From Armatimonadota bacterium (GTDB taxonomy: Bacteria > Armatimonadota > Armatimonadia > Armatimonadales > Armatimonadaceae), in assembly GCA_014380985.1 (NCBI GenBank), contig JACMIU010000689.1:1-6458 (forward strand): a stretch of 6,458 nt of DNA, in the 5' to 3' direction. A model generated the notes under the pieces. The model was given only the letters and a program-made list of their open reading frames with translations, did no database searches and was not told where the DNA came from. A program made the position numbers and the translations under genes. Each line of letters opens with the position of its first letter. Position 1 is the stretch's first letter. Below, one piece after another: positions 1 to 6,021 of the stretch.

Positions 1-2072
1 ACCGTTCGCCGTCGTCGCCGCCGCCGCCGTGGTTCGGGCGTCGCATCGGGGTCAGGATCGGTCGTCTTTTTGAGCAGTTTCTCGCTCGGCACAAGGCGGG
101 GCAGTTTCGCCGCCCGCTGAATCGGAATCGCCGCCTTCATAAACCGCGCCCAAATCGGGGCGCACACCTGCCCGCCGGTGGTCTCGCCGCCCGCGCCCGC
201 CATGCGCCGATAGATGGGGACGACAAACTTGCCGCGCTTTTCGTTTCGTAGTCCGCACACCCAAACGGCGGTGGAAAGTTCGGGCGTGTAGCCGACGAAC
301 CATGCATCTTTGTTGTCGTTCGTGGTGCCGGTTTTGCCGTGGGCGTCTTGAACATCGTGGATACCCGCCGCCTTGCTCGCCGTGCCTTTTTCGACCACGG
401 AGCGGAGCGTTTCGCCGATTCCCGCCACCGCCGATTCGGGCAGGGTCGCGGCGTTGACGCGGGGCAGGTTGTTCGCCAGCATCACGCCCTCTTGGTCTAC
501 GACGCGGATAATCGCCATTGGTGCGGCATGAGAGCCGTGATTGGCAAACGCCGAATACGCCGATGCCATTTCGAGCGGCGTGACCTCGTAAGCACCAAGC
601 GCGAGCGAAAGCGTCGGACTCATCGGCGATTTGATGCCCAAACTTTTAGCGGTGGCGATTACGTTTCGTACACCGATACGGTTGGTGGTGTTGACCGCCG
701 CGTTGTTGTACGACCACGTGACCGCACTGATCAGGGGCGTCGCGCCGTGCGGTCCGCCGCCGCCGGGATGGTATTTGCCATACGACCGGCGCGAATTGTC
801 CACGGTGGAATAGGGCCCGTAGCCGAGTTTCGCCATCGCGGTCGCGTACACAAACGGCTTGAAACTCGAACCGGGTTGGCGTCCGCCCTGCGCGGCGTTG
901 TTAAACTGTTGCTTAGCGAAGTCCACGCCGCCGACCATCGCCCGAATGTAGCCGGTGCGCGGTTCCACGGAAACGAGTGCGCCTTCGGTGACGCCGGTGC
1001 GTCGCCCGCGCATCACTCCGTTGATTAAAGCACGTTCGGCTTCCTTTTGCATCGCGTAGTTAAGCGTCGTATAAACCTGAAAACCTCCCGAATTAAGCCG
1101 TTCCTCGCCGTACTCGCGTTTGAGTTGCGAAATCACGTAGGTCGTGAAGAACGGAGCCTTCATCACGGTGCGAATCGAGGGCTTCTCGGAAATCAAAAAC
1201 ACACCGTTCTTCTGCGAAACGTCACACGCTTCAGCGGAAATATAGCCGAGTTCGCGCATCTTCATCAGCACCACGTTGCGCCGCTTAATCGCCGCGTCCT
1301 TGTGCTTGAACGGCTCCAAACGCGCCGGTTGCTGGGGCAAACCCGCGAGCAAGGCGCACTGCGATAGCGACAACTCATTGAGATTTTTCCCGAAGTACAC
1401 CTTTGCCGCCGCCTTCGCCCCGAACGTGTTCACACCGTAGCAAACCTCGTTCAGATACATTTCTAAGATTTGCTCTTTGCTGAAGTTCTTTTCGAGCAGA
1501 ATGGCGAGCATCATCTCCTGCAGTTTTCGCGTCCATGTTTTCTTTTGCGTCAGGAAGATATTGCGGGCGAGTTGCTGGGTCAGGGTGGACGCGCCTTCGC
1601 TCAGGTCGCGCCGGATGACGTTTTTGTAAACGGCGCGGGCGATGCCTTCGGGGTCAATGCCGCGATGGTTGTAGAAGCGTTCGTCCTCGACGGCGACGGT
1701 GGCGTTTTTCAGCGTGTCCGGCATTTCGGTAATCGGCGCGAACTCTTTGTACTGCGAGTAAATCCGCGCCAGTTCGACCAATTGCCCGGTTTTGGGGTCT
1801 TTGTCGGTAGCGTAAATGCGCGTCACGCCGCCCGGCTCGTAGGCGAGCAGTTTGTCGCTTTCCGGCAGATACCGCTGTGTTTCCTGCACCAGATACGCCG
1901 CGAATCCCGCCGCCGCGATTCCACCCAGAAGAAGGAGCAGCATCACGAAGCCGAGAAACACACCTAAGCCGTGGAAGAACCGCAGAACCGGCGAACCGTA
2001 CCGCCCCGTTTTGGCGACGGTGCGCTTCGCGGCAGGGTTTTGCCGTATGACTTTGCTGGAAAGGGTTGCCAT
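1..2072 (-). CDS. Class A penicillin-binding protein, PBP1A type (bifunctional peptidoglycan synthase), C-terminus cut by window edge
   Basis: Membrane-anchored enzyme that polymerises lipid II into glycan strands and cross-links their peptides on the outer face of the cytoplasmic membrane. I translated 690 codons from ATG at 2072, and the frame stays open to base 1. A basic cytoplasmic tail (1-30) precedes a membrane anchor at about 35-60. The glycosyltransferase 51 domain follows: EDERFYNHRG at 129-138 with catalytic Glu129, GASTLTQQLARN at 160-171 (Ala where GGST is usual), RKLQE at 182-186 and ILEMYLNE at 202-209. The transpeptidase domain has all three motifs: SSFK at 402-405 (Ser402 nucleophile, Lys405), SYN at 454-456 and KTG at 580-582. 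Both activities should be intact. Seen codons end in Pro-Glu-Pro, eight Arg and Thr, an unusual tail probably near the true C-terminus. It is the last visible gene of the leftward run, 86 bp after its neighbour. The family call is very secure; the exact PBP subtype is less so. Confidence 0.96.
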   Translation of the reverse strand, partial: MATLSSKVIRQNPAAKRTVAKTGRYGSPVLRFFHGLGVFLGFVMLLLLLGGIAAAGFAAYLVQETQRYLPESDKLLAYEPGGVTRIYATDKDPKTGQLVELARIYSQYKEFAPITEMPDTLKNATVAVEDERFYNHRGIDPEGIARAVYKNVIRRDLSEGASTLTQQLARNIFLTQKKTWTRKLQEMMLAILLEKNFSKEQILEMYLNEVCYGVNTFGAKAAAKVYFGKNLNELSLSQCALLAGLPQQPARLEPFKHKDAAIKRRNVVLMKMRELGYISAEACDVSQKNGVFLISEKPSIRTVMKAPFFTTYVISQLKREYGEERLNSGGFQVYTTLNYAMQKEAERALINGVMRGRRTGVTEGALVSVEPRTGYIRAMVGGVDFAKQQFNNAAQGGRQPGSSFKPFVYATAMAKLGYGPYSTVDNSRRSYGKYHPGGGGPHGATPLISAVTWSYNNAAVNTTNRIGVRNVIATAKSLGIKSPMSPTLSLALGAYEVTPLEMASAYSAFANHGSHAAPMAIIRVVDQEGVMLANNLPRVNAATLPESAVAGIGETLRSVVEKGTASKAAGIHDVQDAHGKTGTTNDNKDAWFVGYTPELSTAVWVCGLRNEKRGKFVVPIYRRMAGAGGETTGGQVCAPIWARFMKAAIPIQRAAKLPRLVPSEKLLKKTTDPDPDATPEPRRRRRRRRT

Positions 2073-2081
2073 AATTTTTGT

Positions 2082-2085
2082 CTCC
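2082..2085 (-). promoter_or_regulatory. Shine-Dalgarno site of the PBP1A gene
   Basis: On the minus strand GGAG lies nine bases before the ATG at 2072-2070. It supports that ATG as the start and is the clearest ribosome-binding site among the three minus-strand genes. Confidence 0.6.
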
Positions 2086-2096
2086 GCGCCCCCGTG

Positions 2097-2147
2097 CGGA
2101 CACTGAAGTGTTTCGGCGAGGCTTCCACCGGAACACTTCAGTGTCCG
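2097..2147 (-). repeat. Long intercistronic hairpin with perfect 16-bp arms
   Basis: The arms CGGACACTGAAGTGTT (2097-2112) and AACACTTCAGTGTCCG (2132-2147) are perfect inverted copies around a 19-base loop. The loop can extend the stem after one C-A mismatch, with a CGG/CCG pairing. Each arm is itself a near-palindrome, ACACT-GA-AGTGT. In the minus-strand transcript it begins 11 bases after the stop of the 679-residue gene and ends 11 bases before the PBP GGAG. No U-run follows it, so it is a poor intrinsic terminator. An mRNA-stabilising or processing structure, a dispersed REP-like element or a paired protein-binding site fits better. The structure is seen directly; its role is not established. 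Confidence 0.85.
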
Positions 2148-2158
2148 AGAGTCGTTGC

Positions 2159-4198
2159 TTACCGCTTCAAATACTTGCGTTTGTCGCGGTCGGTTCCTGA
2201 GTCGCGTTTGCGCGGGTCGAAACGCCACTGCGGGGTTCCGGCTTTTTGCAGGAAGCACAGGTAGTTCGACAAAATCGAAGCGAGTTTGCGCCGGGTCACG
2301 CGCCGAACAATATTGATTTCCGTCATCGCCTCCACGAAGTCCAAGCCCTTCTGGTGGTATGCCAGCACTTCGCAGGTAATGTCAAACGTCGCCATTTCCG
2401 CGCCTTCGTCAATCGCTTCCTTTAAGCCGAGCAGTTCCGCCTGTCGCTCCGGCGAAACGAACACCTGCGGGTCGGCTTCCGCCACCGGTTCAAAGCGAAA
2501 CTCCCACGCTCTGCCGGTAGGGTGAAGCAGAAACACCGAACCACTATCGAACGGCAACAGTTCGTACAAGCCGAACAGGTTGAACGCCAGTCGCTTCTCG
2601 TTGTTGATAACGACCTCGTGCGTCGCGCCGTCGGGAGCGCGGATAATCACCTCGACCACGGGCGCGTCGGTAGGGAAAAAGCCGTCCGGTATCTGACAAA
2701 GCGGGAACGTGCCAATGTCCTTGTGGTGGTTTTTGACCACGAGGCGAAGCGGCGTTCCGGCTTCCAAAGGTGCGCCGGTGTACGCGCCCTCGTCGTCGCC
2801 CGCGTCCTGCGCCAAAGGAAGCATGATGTCCTGACGCAAGGATGCGGCATACCCTTCGTCCGAGATTACCTCGTCCATAATCTCGCCGTCCATCGAAACG
2901 AACTGCAGTTCGGGGAAGGAAAGGAAATCGGGAATATCGTACACGAACAGCGGCAGGGAATCGGGCAAACGGAACCGTCCCACCCCGACATACAGGAACG
3001 AATCGCTTCCTTTCAGCGTTTGCGTCAGCGTTTCCACGTCGGCGCGGTACGACGGATCGCCGGGCAGGACTTCGTAGCGAAGCGCGAGCAGTTCGGACGC
3101 TTCGACACCGGCGTTTCGCTCGGTGATGACCTGCACCATCGCGGCAAGGTCGGCGTCCGTGACCGACAGCGGCGGCGCGTCCACTACGACAGCCACGGGC
3201 GCGACCGGCGCGGCGACCGGCTCCGGCGTAGTTTCCTCGGTAGCGGCGGCGACCGGCTCCACCACCGGCACGGCGACCGGCTCCGGTTCGTCGTAGCCTT
3301 CTTGCGAAAGCGTCGCGCCTTCTTCCTCCAAAAGTCGCTCTAAAATATCGGCGTGTTTGCGGGTAATCCAGCGACCGGGCGCGTCCGCATGAGCGGGCAT
3401 CCAGACCAGCGACGGGTCGGCGAAACACGCGGCGAAGTGCGCTTGCGGGTCGTACTTGGCTCCCATCGCCAGCCACGCCAGCACTCCGATAAAGCGGTGC
3501 GGCAGATCGCGCTTCGCAGCGGAAACAATCTCGAAAGTAGTTTGTGCGTAGGTGTTTGCCGACCACTTGGCTTGCGCCGGGAGTTTGCGAAACTTCGCCA
3601 CGGTTCCGGCTTTGTAGCCGTTGTCGGACAGAATATCTTCCTCAGTTTCGCCGTCCGCGAGCGTTAGCCATGTAGCAAGTCCCACTTCGCCGTGCGGAGT
3701 GCGGAAGTACGCCGTGCGGTTGGTCGCGGTGCGGTCAATCGAGCCAAAGTACGATTCCGAGGGCTTGCGGTAGATTTCGGAAAGTTCGCTGGCAATTTGC
3801 GCCTTCGAGAGCGGTCGCCCCGCCGCCTTTATGATTTCTATAAGATTACGGTCGGTCGGACGCCCTTTGTCCAGATAGCGCGATTGCAGGTTCCACTGCC
3901 GGTCTATCGTCAGAAAGCGTTTCGCGTCGCCGAGGGCGCGGCGCACCAGCGCGACAGACACGCGGGCGTTGTTGATTTCGAGTGCGATCTCGGATACCTT
4001 GCTCGCGCCCCCGCGCTCTAAAAGGGCGCAGTACACAAGGTCGGTCAGATATTCGTCAGCAAGCCCCGCATCGCGGGACAAGGCGGCGCGTTCGCGCTCG
4101 CCGGTCGGTTCGGTAGCCAAAGATGCCTCCACAGCGTTTCGCAGATAGCGGCGGCATTTTTTCGTAAAAAGCAAGCCGCTATCGCGGTAAGGATTCAA
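2159..4198 (-). CDS. Uncharacterised 679-residue protein with predicted winged-helix segments and basic C-terminal tail
   Basis: I do not recognise a named family. Residues about 50-110 and 117-180 each read like winged-helix units. The second (LIEIIKAAGRPLSKAQIASEL, ending in GLATWLTL) resembles the HARE-HTH pattern, in which a helical PL-x-x-x-EIA segment is followed by a short wing. A third similar segment lies at about 347-410. Residues 303-343 form a low-complexity linker rich in Pro, Ala, Val and Glu with repeated EPVA. Residues about 480-570 look beta-rich and contain NHHKDIG. The end (about 630-679) is strongly basic (VRRVTRRK, DPRKRD, DKRKYLKR), suggesting contact with nucleic acid. 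No signal peptide or membrane segment is visible, so it is probably cytoplasmic. The start is uncertain: TTG at 4198 has no clear Shine-Dalgarno site, no in-frame ATG lies nearby, and the frame is open upstream to 4238 with an ATT at 4213. It lies 22 bp after rimO. A DNA- or RNA-binding regulator is my inference only. Confidence 0.88.
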   Translation of the reverse strand: MNPYRDSGLLFTKKCRRYLRNAVEASLATEPTGERERAALSRDAGLADEYLTDLVYCALLERGGASKVSEIALEINNARVSVALVRRALGDAKRFLTIDRQWNLQSRYLDKGRPTDRNLIEIIKAAGRPLSKAQIASELSEIYRKPSESYFGSIDRTATNRTAYFRTPHGEVGLATWLTLADGETEEDILSDNGYKAGTVAKFRKLPAQAKWSANTYAQTTFEIVSAAKRDLPHRFIGVLAWLAMGAKYDPQAHFAACFADPSLVWMPAHADAPGRWITRKHADILERLLEEEGATLSQEGYDEPEPVAVPVVEPVAAATEETTPEPVAAPVAPVAVVVDAPPLSVTDADLAAMVQVITERNAGVEASELLALRYEVLPGDPSYRADVETLTQTLKGSDSFLYVGVGRFRLPDSLPLFVYDIPDFLSFPELQFVSMDGEIMDEVISDEGYAASLRQDIMLPLAQDAGDDEGAYTGAPLEAGTPLRLVVKNHHKDIGTFPLCQIPDGFFPTDAPVVEVIIRAPDGATHEVVINNEKRLAFNLFGLYELLPFDSGSVFLLHPTGRAWEFRFEPVAEADPQVFVSPERQAELLGLKEAIDEGAEMATFDITCEVLAYHQKGLDFVEAMTEINIVRRVTRRKLASILSNYLCFLQKAGTPQWRFDPRKRDSGTDRDKRKYLKR
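3213..3284. repeat. Short intragenic repeats encoding the EPVA linker
   Basis: The 12-mer GCGACCGGCTCC occurs at 3213-3224, 3249-3260 and 3273-3284, with a partial copy at 3201. On the minus strand these encode repeated Glu-Pro-Val-Ala in the linker of the 679-residue protein. Such tracts can change length by slippage or unequal recombination, so this linker may differ between strains. Confidence 0.7.
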
Positions 4199-4220
4199 AC
4201 AGTTTTCGACAATTTTTTGT

Positions 4221-5615
4221 TTATAACGGCGTCGCGGTCACGTCGTAGAACTCCGCGCTCACCACGCGCACATCCATCCAGTCGCCCGGCGTCGCGGAAT
4301 CGGGCGCGTTTACGATTCGCACCGTGCCGTCAATCTCCGGCGCGTCGCGCCACGACCGGGCAAGGAGCGTGCCATTCGCGGCGCGTCCTTCAATCAGCAC
4401 ACTCATTTCCGAGTTTACCAGCCGGTCGTTCGCCGCTAAGGAAATCGGTTGTTGCGCTTGCATCAGCACATCGCGGCGCGTTTTCGCTTGCTTTTTCGGC
4501 ACAACCGGCGTCATCTCGTAGCCGGGCGTGTTTTCCTCCGGCGAATAGGTGAAAACGCCAAGCCGGTCAAACCGCGCTTCCTGCACAAAGCGCACCAAGT
4601 TTTCAAACGCGCAGTCGGTTTCGCCGGGAAAGCCGACCAGAAACGTCGTGCGAACCGCGACATCAGGCATCGCCGTGCGAAGTCGCTCCAGCATCCGTAG
4701 ATACGACGATTGCGACCCGCCACGTTTCATGCGCTTCAGCATACCGTCGTCGCCGTGCTGTAGCGGCACATCCAAGTAATGCGCGACATTCGGCGTGTCC
4801 GCCATCGTTTTTATAAGCCGCTCCGTGACCATCGTCGGGTAGCAATACAACAGGCGCACCCAGCGCAAACCCTCGACTTTACCGAGTTCGGTTAAAAGGC
4901 GTGGCAGTGCGAGTTCCTGATACAAATCCATGCCGTAGGCGGTGGTGTCCTGCGCGATTAAGTTGATTTCACTCGCGCCCGCACCCACGAGTCGCCGCGC
5001 TTCCTCCGTAATCGCCTCCACCGGCTTCGAGCGGTGACGCCCGCGGAACGACGGAATGGAGCAGAACGTGCAAACGTGGTCGCACCCTTCGGAGACTTTC
5101 AGATACGCCGTCCACGGCGCGGTGGCACGAATGCGCGAGGGCGGAATCAGCGGATACTTTTCCGTAAGCGGTTGCACGAAGTTTCGTGCATTTGTAGTCG
5201 CCATCGGAAGGGAGAACGCGGGGGACGCGGCGCGGCGGGCGGACGCCGTGCCGAACAGCACATCGGACACCATCGGCGCGGACTGGATGCCGAGGAAAGC
5301 GTCCACTTCGGGCAGTTCGATAGCGAGTTCGTCGCCGTAACGTTGGGCGAGGCAACCGGTGACAACCACTTTTTTCACCGTGCCATGCGTTTTTTTGCGA
5401 ATCGCCGCTAAAATCGCTTCGATAGACTCCTGCTTCGCCGACTCGATAAACGCGCACGTATTGACCATGAGTACATCGGCATCGGGCGAATCGGCGTCAA
5501 CGAGTTCGGTGTTGCCGGACGCCATCAGTGCGCCGAGCATTTCCTCGCTGTCCACCAAGTTTTTCGGACAACCGAGGGAAATCAGTCCTATTCGTGTTTT
5601 CGCGGTCGCGGTCAA
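4221..5615 (-). CDS. rimO: Ribosomal protein S12 methylthiotransferase RimO
   Basis: Cytoplasmic radical-SAM enzyme that adds a methylthio group to the beta-carbon of the conserved aspartate of ribosomal protein S12 (Asp88 in E. coli numbering). The 464 residues match the family's length. The N-terminal MTTase domain starts with LISLGCPKNLVDSE, and Cys16, Cys54 and Cys88 can bind one iron-sulfur cluster. The radical-SAM motif CDHVCTFC supplies Cys178, Cys182 and Cys185 for the second cluster. LDVPLQHGDDGMLKRMKR (281-298) and VGFPGET (327-333) are typical of the family, and residues from about 395 form the TRAM domain. CPKNLVDSE and the gap before the radical-SAM motif favour RimO over MiaB. 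Translation appears to start at TTG (5615): an in-frame TAG lies six codons upstream and no ATG intervenes. A weak AGAAAGA sits ten bases before it. It is first in the leftward run, behind the promoter at 5701-5729. Confidence 0.96.
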   Translation of the reverse strand: MTATAKTRIGLISLGCPKNLVDSEEMLGALMASGNTELVDADSPDADVLMVNTCAFIESAKQESIEAILAAIRKKTHGTVKKVVVTGCLAQRYGDELAIELPEVDAFLGIQSAPMVSDVLFGTASARRAASPAFSLPMATTNARNFVQPLTEKYPLIPPSRIRATAPWTAYLKVSEGCDHVCTFCSIPSFRGRHRSKPVEAITEEARRLVGAGASEINLIAQDTTAYGMDLYQELALPRLLTELGKVEGLRWVRLLYCYPTMVTERLIKTMADTPNVAHYLDVPLQHGDDGMLKRMKRGGSQSSYLRMLERLRTAMPDVAVRTTFLVGFPGETDCAFENLVRFVQEARFDRLGVFTYSPEENTPGYEMTPVVPKKQAKTRRDVLMQAQQPISLAANDRLVNSEMSVLIEGRAANGTLLARSWRDAPEIDGTVRIVNAPDSATPGDWMDVRVVSAEFYDVTATPL

Positions 5616-5660
5616 GTGGCAAAAATCTTTCTATCAAAAGTGGCGTAAAGGCAACTGCCT

Positions 5661-5689
5661 AACAAACAAAAGCCGCCTGTCGGCGGCTT
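5661..5689 (-). terminator. Intrinsic-terminator-like hairpin in the rimO leader
   Basis: AAGCCGCC (5670-5677) and GGCGGCTT (5682-5689) form a perfect 8-bp stem with a 4-base loop. In the minus-strand direction the tail reads TTTTGTTTGTT, counting the last two stem bases, a good U-rich run. The opposite side has only CGTCTTTTCG, so minus-strand termination is favoured. It lies only about five bases downstream of the predicted rimO transcription start. It could attenuate rimO, protect the 5' end of the mRNA, or end an unrecognised RNA coming from the right. A smaller dyad, AGGCA-AC-TGCCT at 5649-5660, lies just beyond it. Confidence 0.65.
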
Positions 5690-5700
5690 CGTCTTTTCGT

Positions 5701-5729
5701 AGTATACGGCACAATACGGCACGTGTCAA
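5701..5729 (-). promoter_or_regulatory. Sigma70-type promoter for rimO and the leftward genes
   Basis: Reading the minus strand, TTGACA (5729-5724, six of six consensus) is followed after exactly 17 bases by TATACT (5706-5701, five of six). Transcription would start near 5694 and give an untranslated leader of about 79 bases before the TTG of rimO. It is the only strong match found upstream of rimO, and its spacing is ideal. Confidence 0.72.
5704..5722. repeat. Tandem 9-bp direct repeat inside the rimO promoter
   Basis: ATACGGCAC occurs at 5704-5712 and again at 5714-5722, a period of ten bases, about one helical turn. The copies fill the spacer of the rimO promoter and overlap its -10 box. 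A bound regulator there would block or remodel polymerase. The repeat is certain; the operator role is a guess. Confidence 0.45.
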
Positions 5730-5740
5730 AGTTCAACACG
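5722..5740. promoter_or_regulatory. Imperfect dyad over the rimO -35 box (possible operator)
   Basis: CGTGTCAAAGTTCAACACG has 5-bp inverted arms, CGTGT and ACACG, around nine bases, and covers the whole -35 hexamer. The position suits a repressor site, but arms this short can occur by chance. Confidence 0.25.
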
Positions 5741-5803
5741 CGCCGTCGTCTGTTGGTAACAGTAAACAACATCCTGTTTTTTATTCGCGGTTGGTGTAAT
5801 ACC

Positions 5804-5819
5804 GCGGGGCTTACCCCGC
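5804..5819. repeat. GC-rich palindrome GCGGGG-CTTA-CCCCGC
   Basis: A 6-bp all-GC stem with a 4-base loop in an otherwise mixed region. No T-run follows on either strand, so it is not a convincing terminator. It encloses the stop codon of the 31-codon minus-strand open stretch described separately, so stem and reading frame may be parts of one dispersed element. Confidence 0.5.
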
Positions 5820-5906
5820 TTCCAGTTTGAATGCCCGCGACGCTTTCAGGCGGCGTAGTTCCAGCGCGAAGCACCAGTAGATACCTCGCGTCTTGCGCGA
5901 AGAGTT
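5811..5906 (-). pseudogene. Possible gene remnant or repeat: 31 protein-like codons ending in the palindrome
   Basis: On the minus strand the frame from 5906 to TAA at 5813-5811 reads with protein-like character, including IYWCFALELRRLKASR and AFKLEAG. It is preceded directly by TAA TGA in the same frame and has no plausible start codon or ribosome-binding site. It could be the 3' end of a decayed gene, part of a dispersed repeat, or chance coding-like sequence. I do not recognise the peptide. Confidence 0.22.
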
Positions 5907-5923
5907 TCATTATTTGGAAATGC

Positions 5924-5953
5924 TTGCAGGGTAACAAGGAGAGGTAGTATAAT
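5924..5953 (+). promoter_or_regulatory. Sigma70-type promoter for the metalloprotease gene
   Basis: TTGCAG (5924-5929, three of six -35 consensus) is followed after 18 bases by a perfect TATAAT (5948-5953). Transcription would begin near 5960 and leave about 60 untranslated bases before the ATG at 6022. The weak -35 box suggests moderate or activator-dependent expression. It is divergent from the rimO promoter, about 220 bp away. Confidence 0.6.
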
Positions 5954-6010
5954 GACCCGTTCGACTTTATGACAGTCGGAACCCCCCCACTAAATCTCTC
6001 TTCCCTGTAA
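5952..6010 (+). other. Two tiny overlapping leader reading frames
   Basis: ATG at 5952 opens MTRSTL and stops with TGA at 5970-5972. ATG at 5969 overlaps that stop as ATGA and opens MTVGTPPLNLSSL, ending in TAA at 6008-6010. A very good AAGGAG (5936-5941) stands ten bases before the first ATG. If transcription starts from TATAAT at 5948-5953, the first ATG is not in the mRNA, while the second may be. Translation is unproven, and the run of seven C at 5982-5988 could hide an indel. Confidence 0.25.
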
Positions 6011-6013
6011 AGG
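6009..6013 (+). promoter_or_regulatory. Shine-Dalgarno site of the metalloprotease gene
   Basis: AAAGG is spaced eight bases from the ATG at 6022. It overlaps the TAA of the second leader frame (6008-6010), an arrangement that would permit translational coupling if that frame is used. Confidence 0.5.
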
Positions 6014-6021
6014 TATATTTT

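Larger units (their letters stand above)
5616..6021. other. Divergent intergenic region between rimO and the metalloprotease gene
   Basis: About 400 bases without a convincing full-length gene. It carries the rimO promoter and its leader, short repeats over that promoter, a GC-rich palindrome, a protein-like 31-codon remnant, and the plus-strand promoter with its leader. A 136-codon frame spanning most of it on the minus strand is not credible, because it crosses both predicted promoters, the terminator-like hairpin and the start of the plus-strand gene. Confidence 0.75.

Noticed and set aside
339..1028. 229-codon plus-strand reading frame
   Set aside because: It lies wholly antisense to the PBP gene, whose domain motifs are intact, and its translation is Arg/His-rich with no recognisable domain.
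2097..2147. Intrinsic terminator between the 679-residue gene and the PBP gene
   Set aside because: The stem is strong, but no U-tract follows on the minus strand, so I list it as an inverted repeat rather than a terminator.
2522..3343. 273-codon plus-strand reading frame, and a 340-codon minus-strand frame at 2544-3566
   Set aside because: Both overlap the 679-residue gene in other frames. Their composition (Arg-rich, low complexity) is typical of shadow frames in GC-rich DNA.
5758..5782. Possible plus-strand terminator AACAG...CTGTT followed by a T-run
   Set aside because: The 5-bp AT-rich stem with an 11-base loop is too weak, and no plus-strand gene lies upstream for it to serve.
5886..5900. 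Small inverted repeat TCGCG-TCTTG-CGCGA
   Set aside because: A 5-bp stem in GC-rich DNA is expected by chance, and there is no supporting context.
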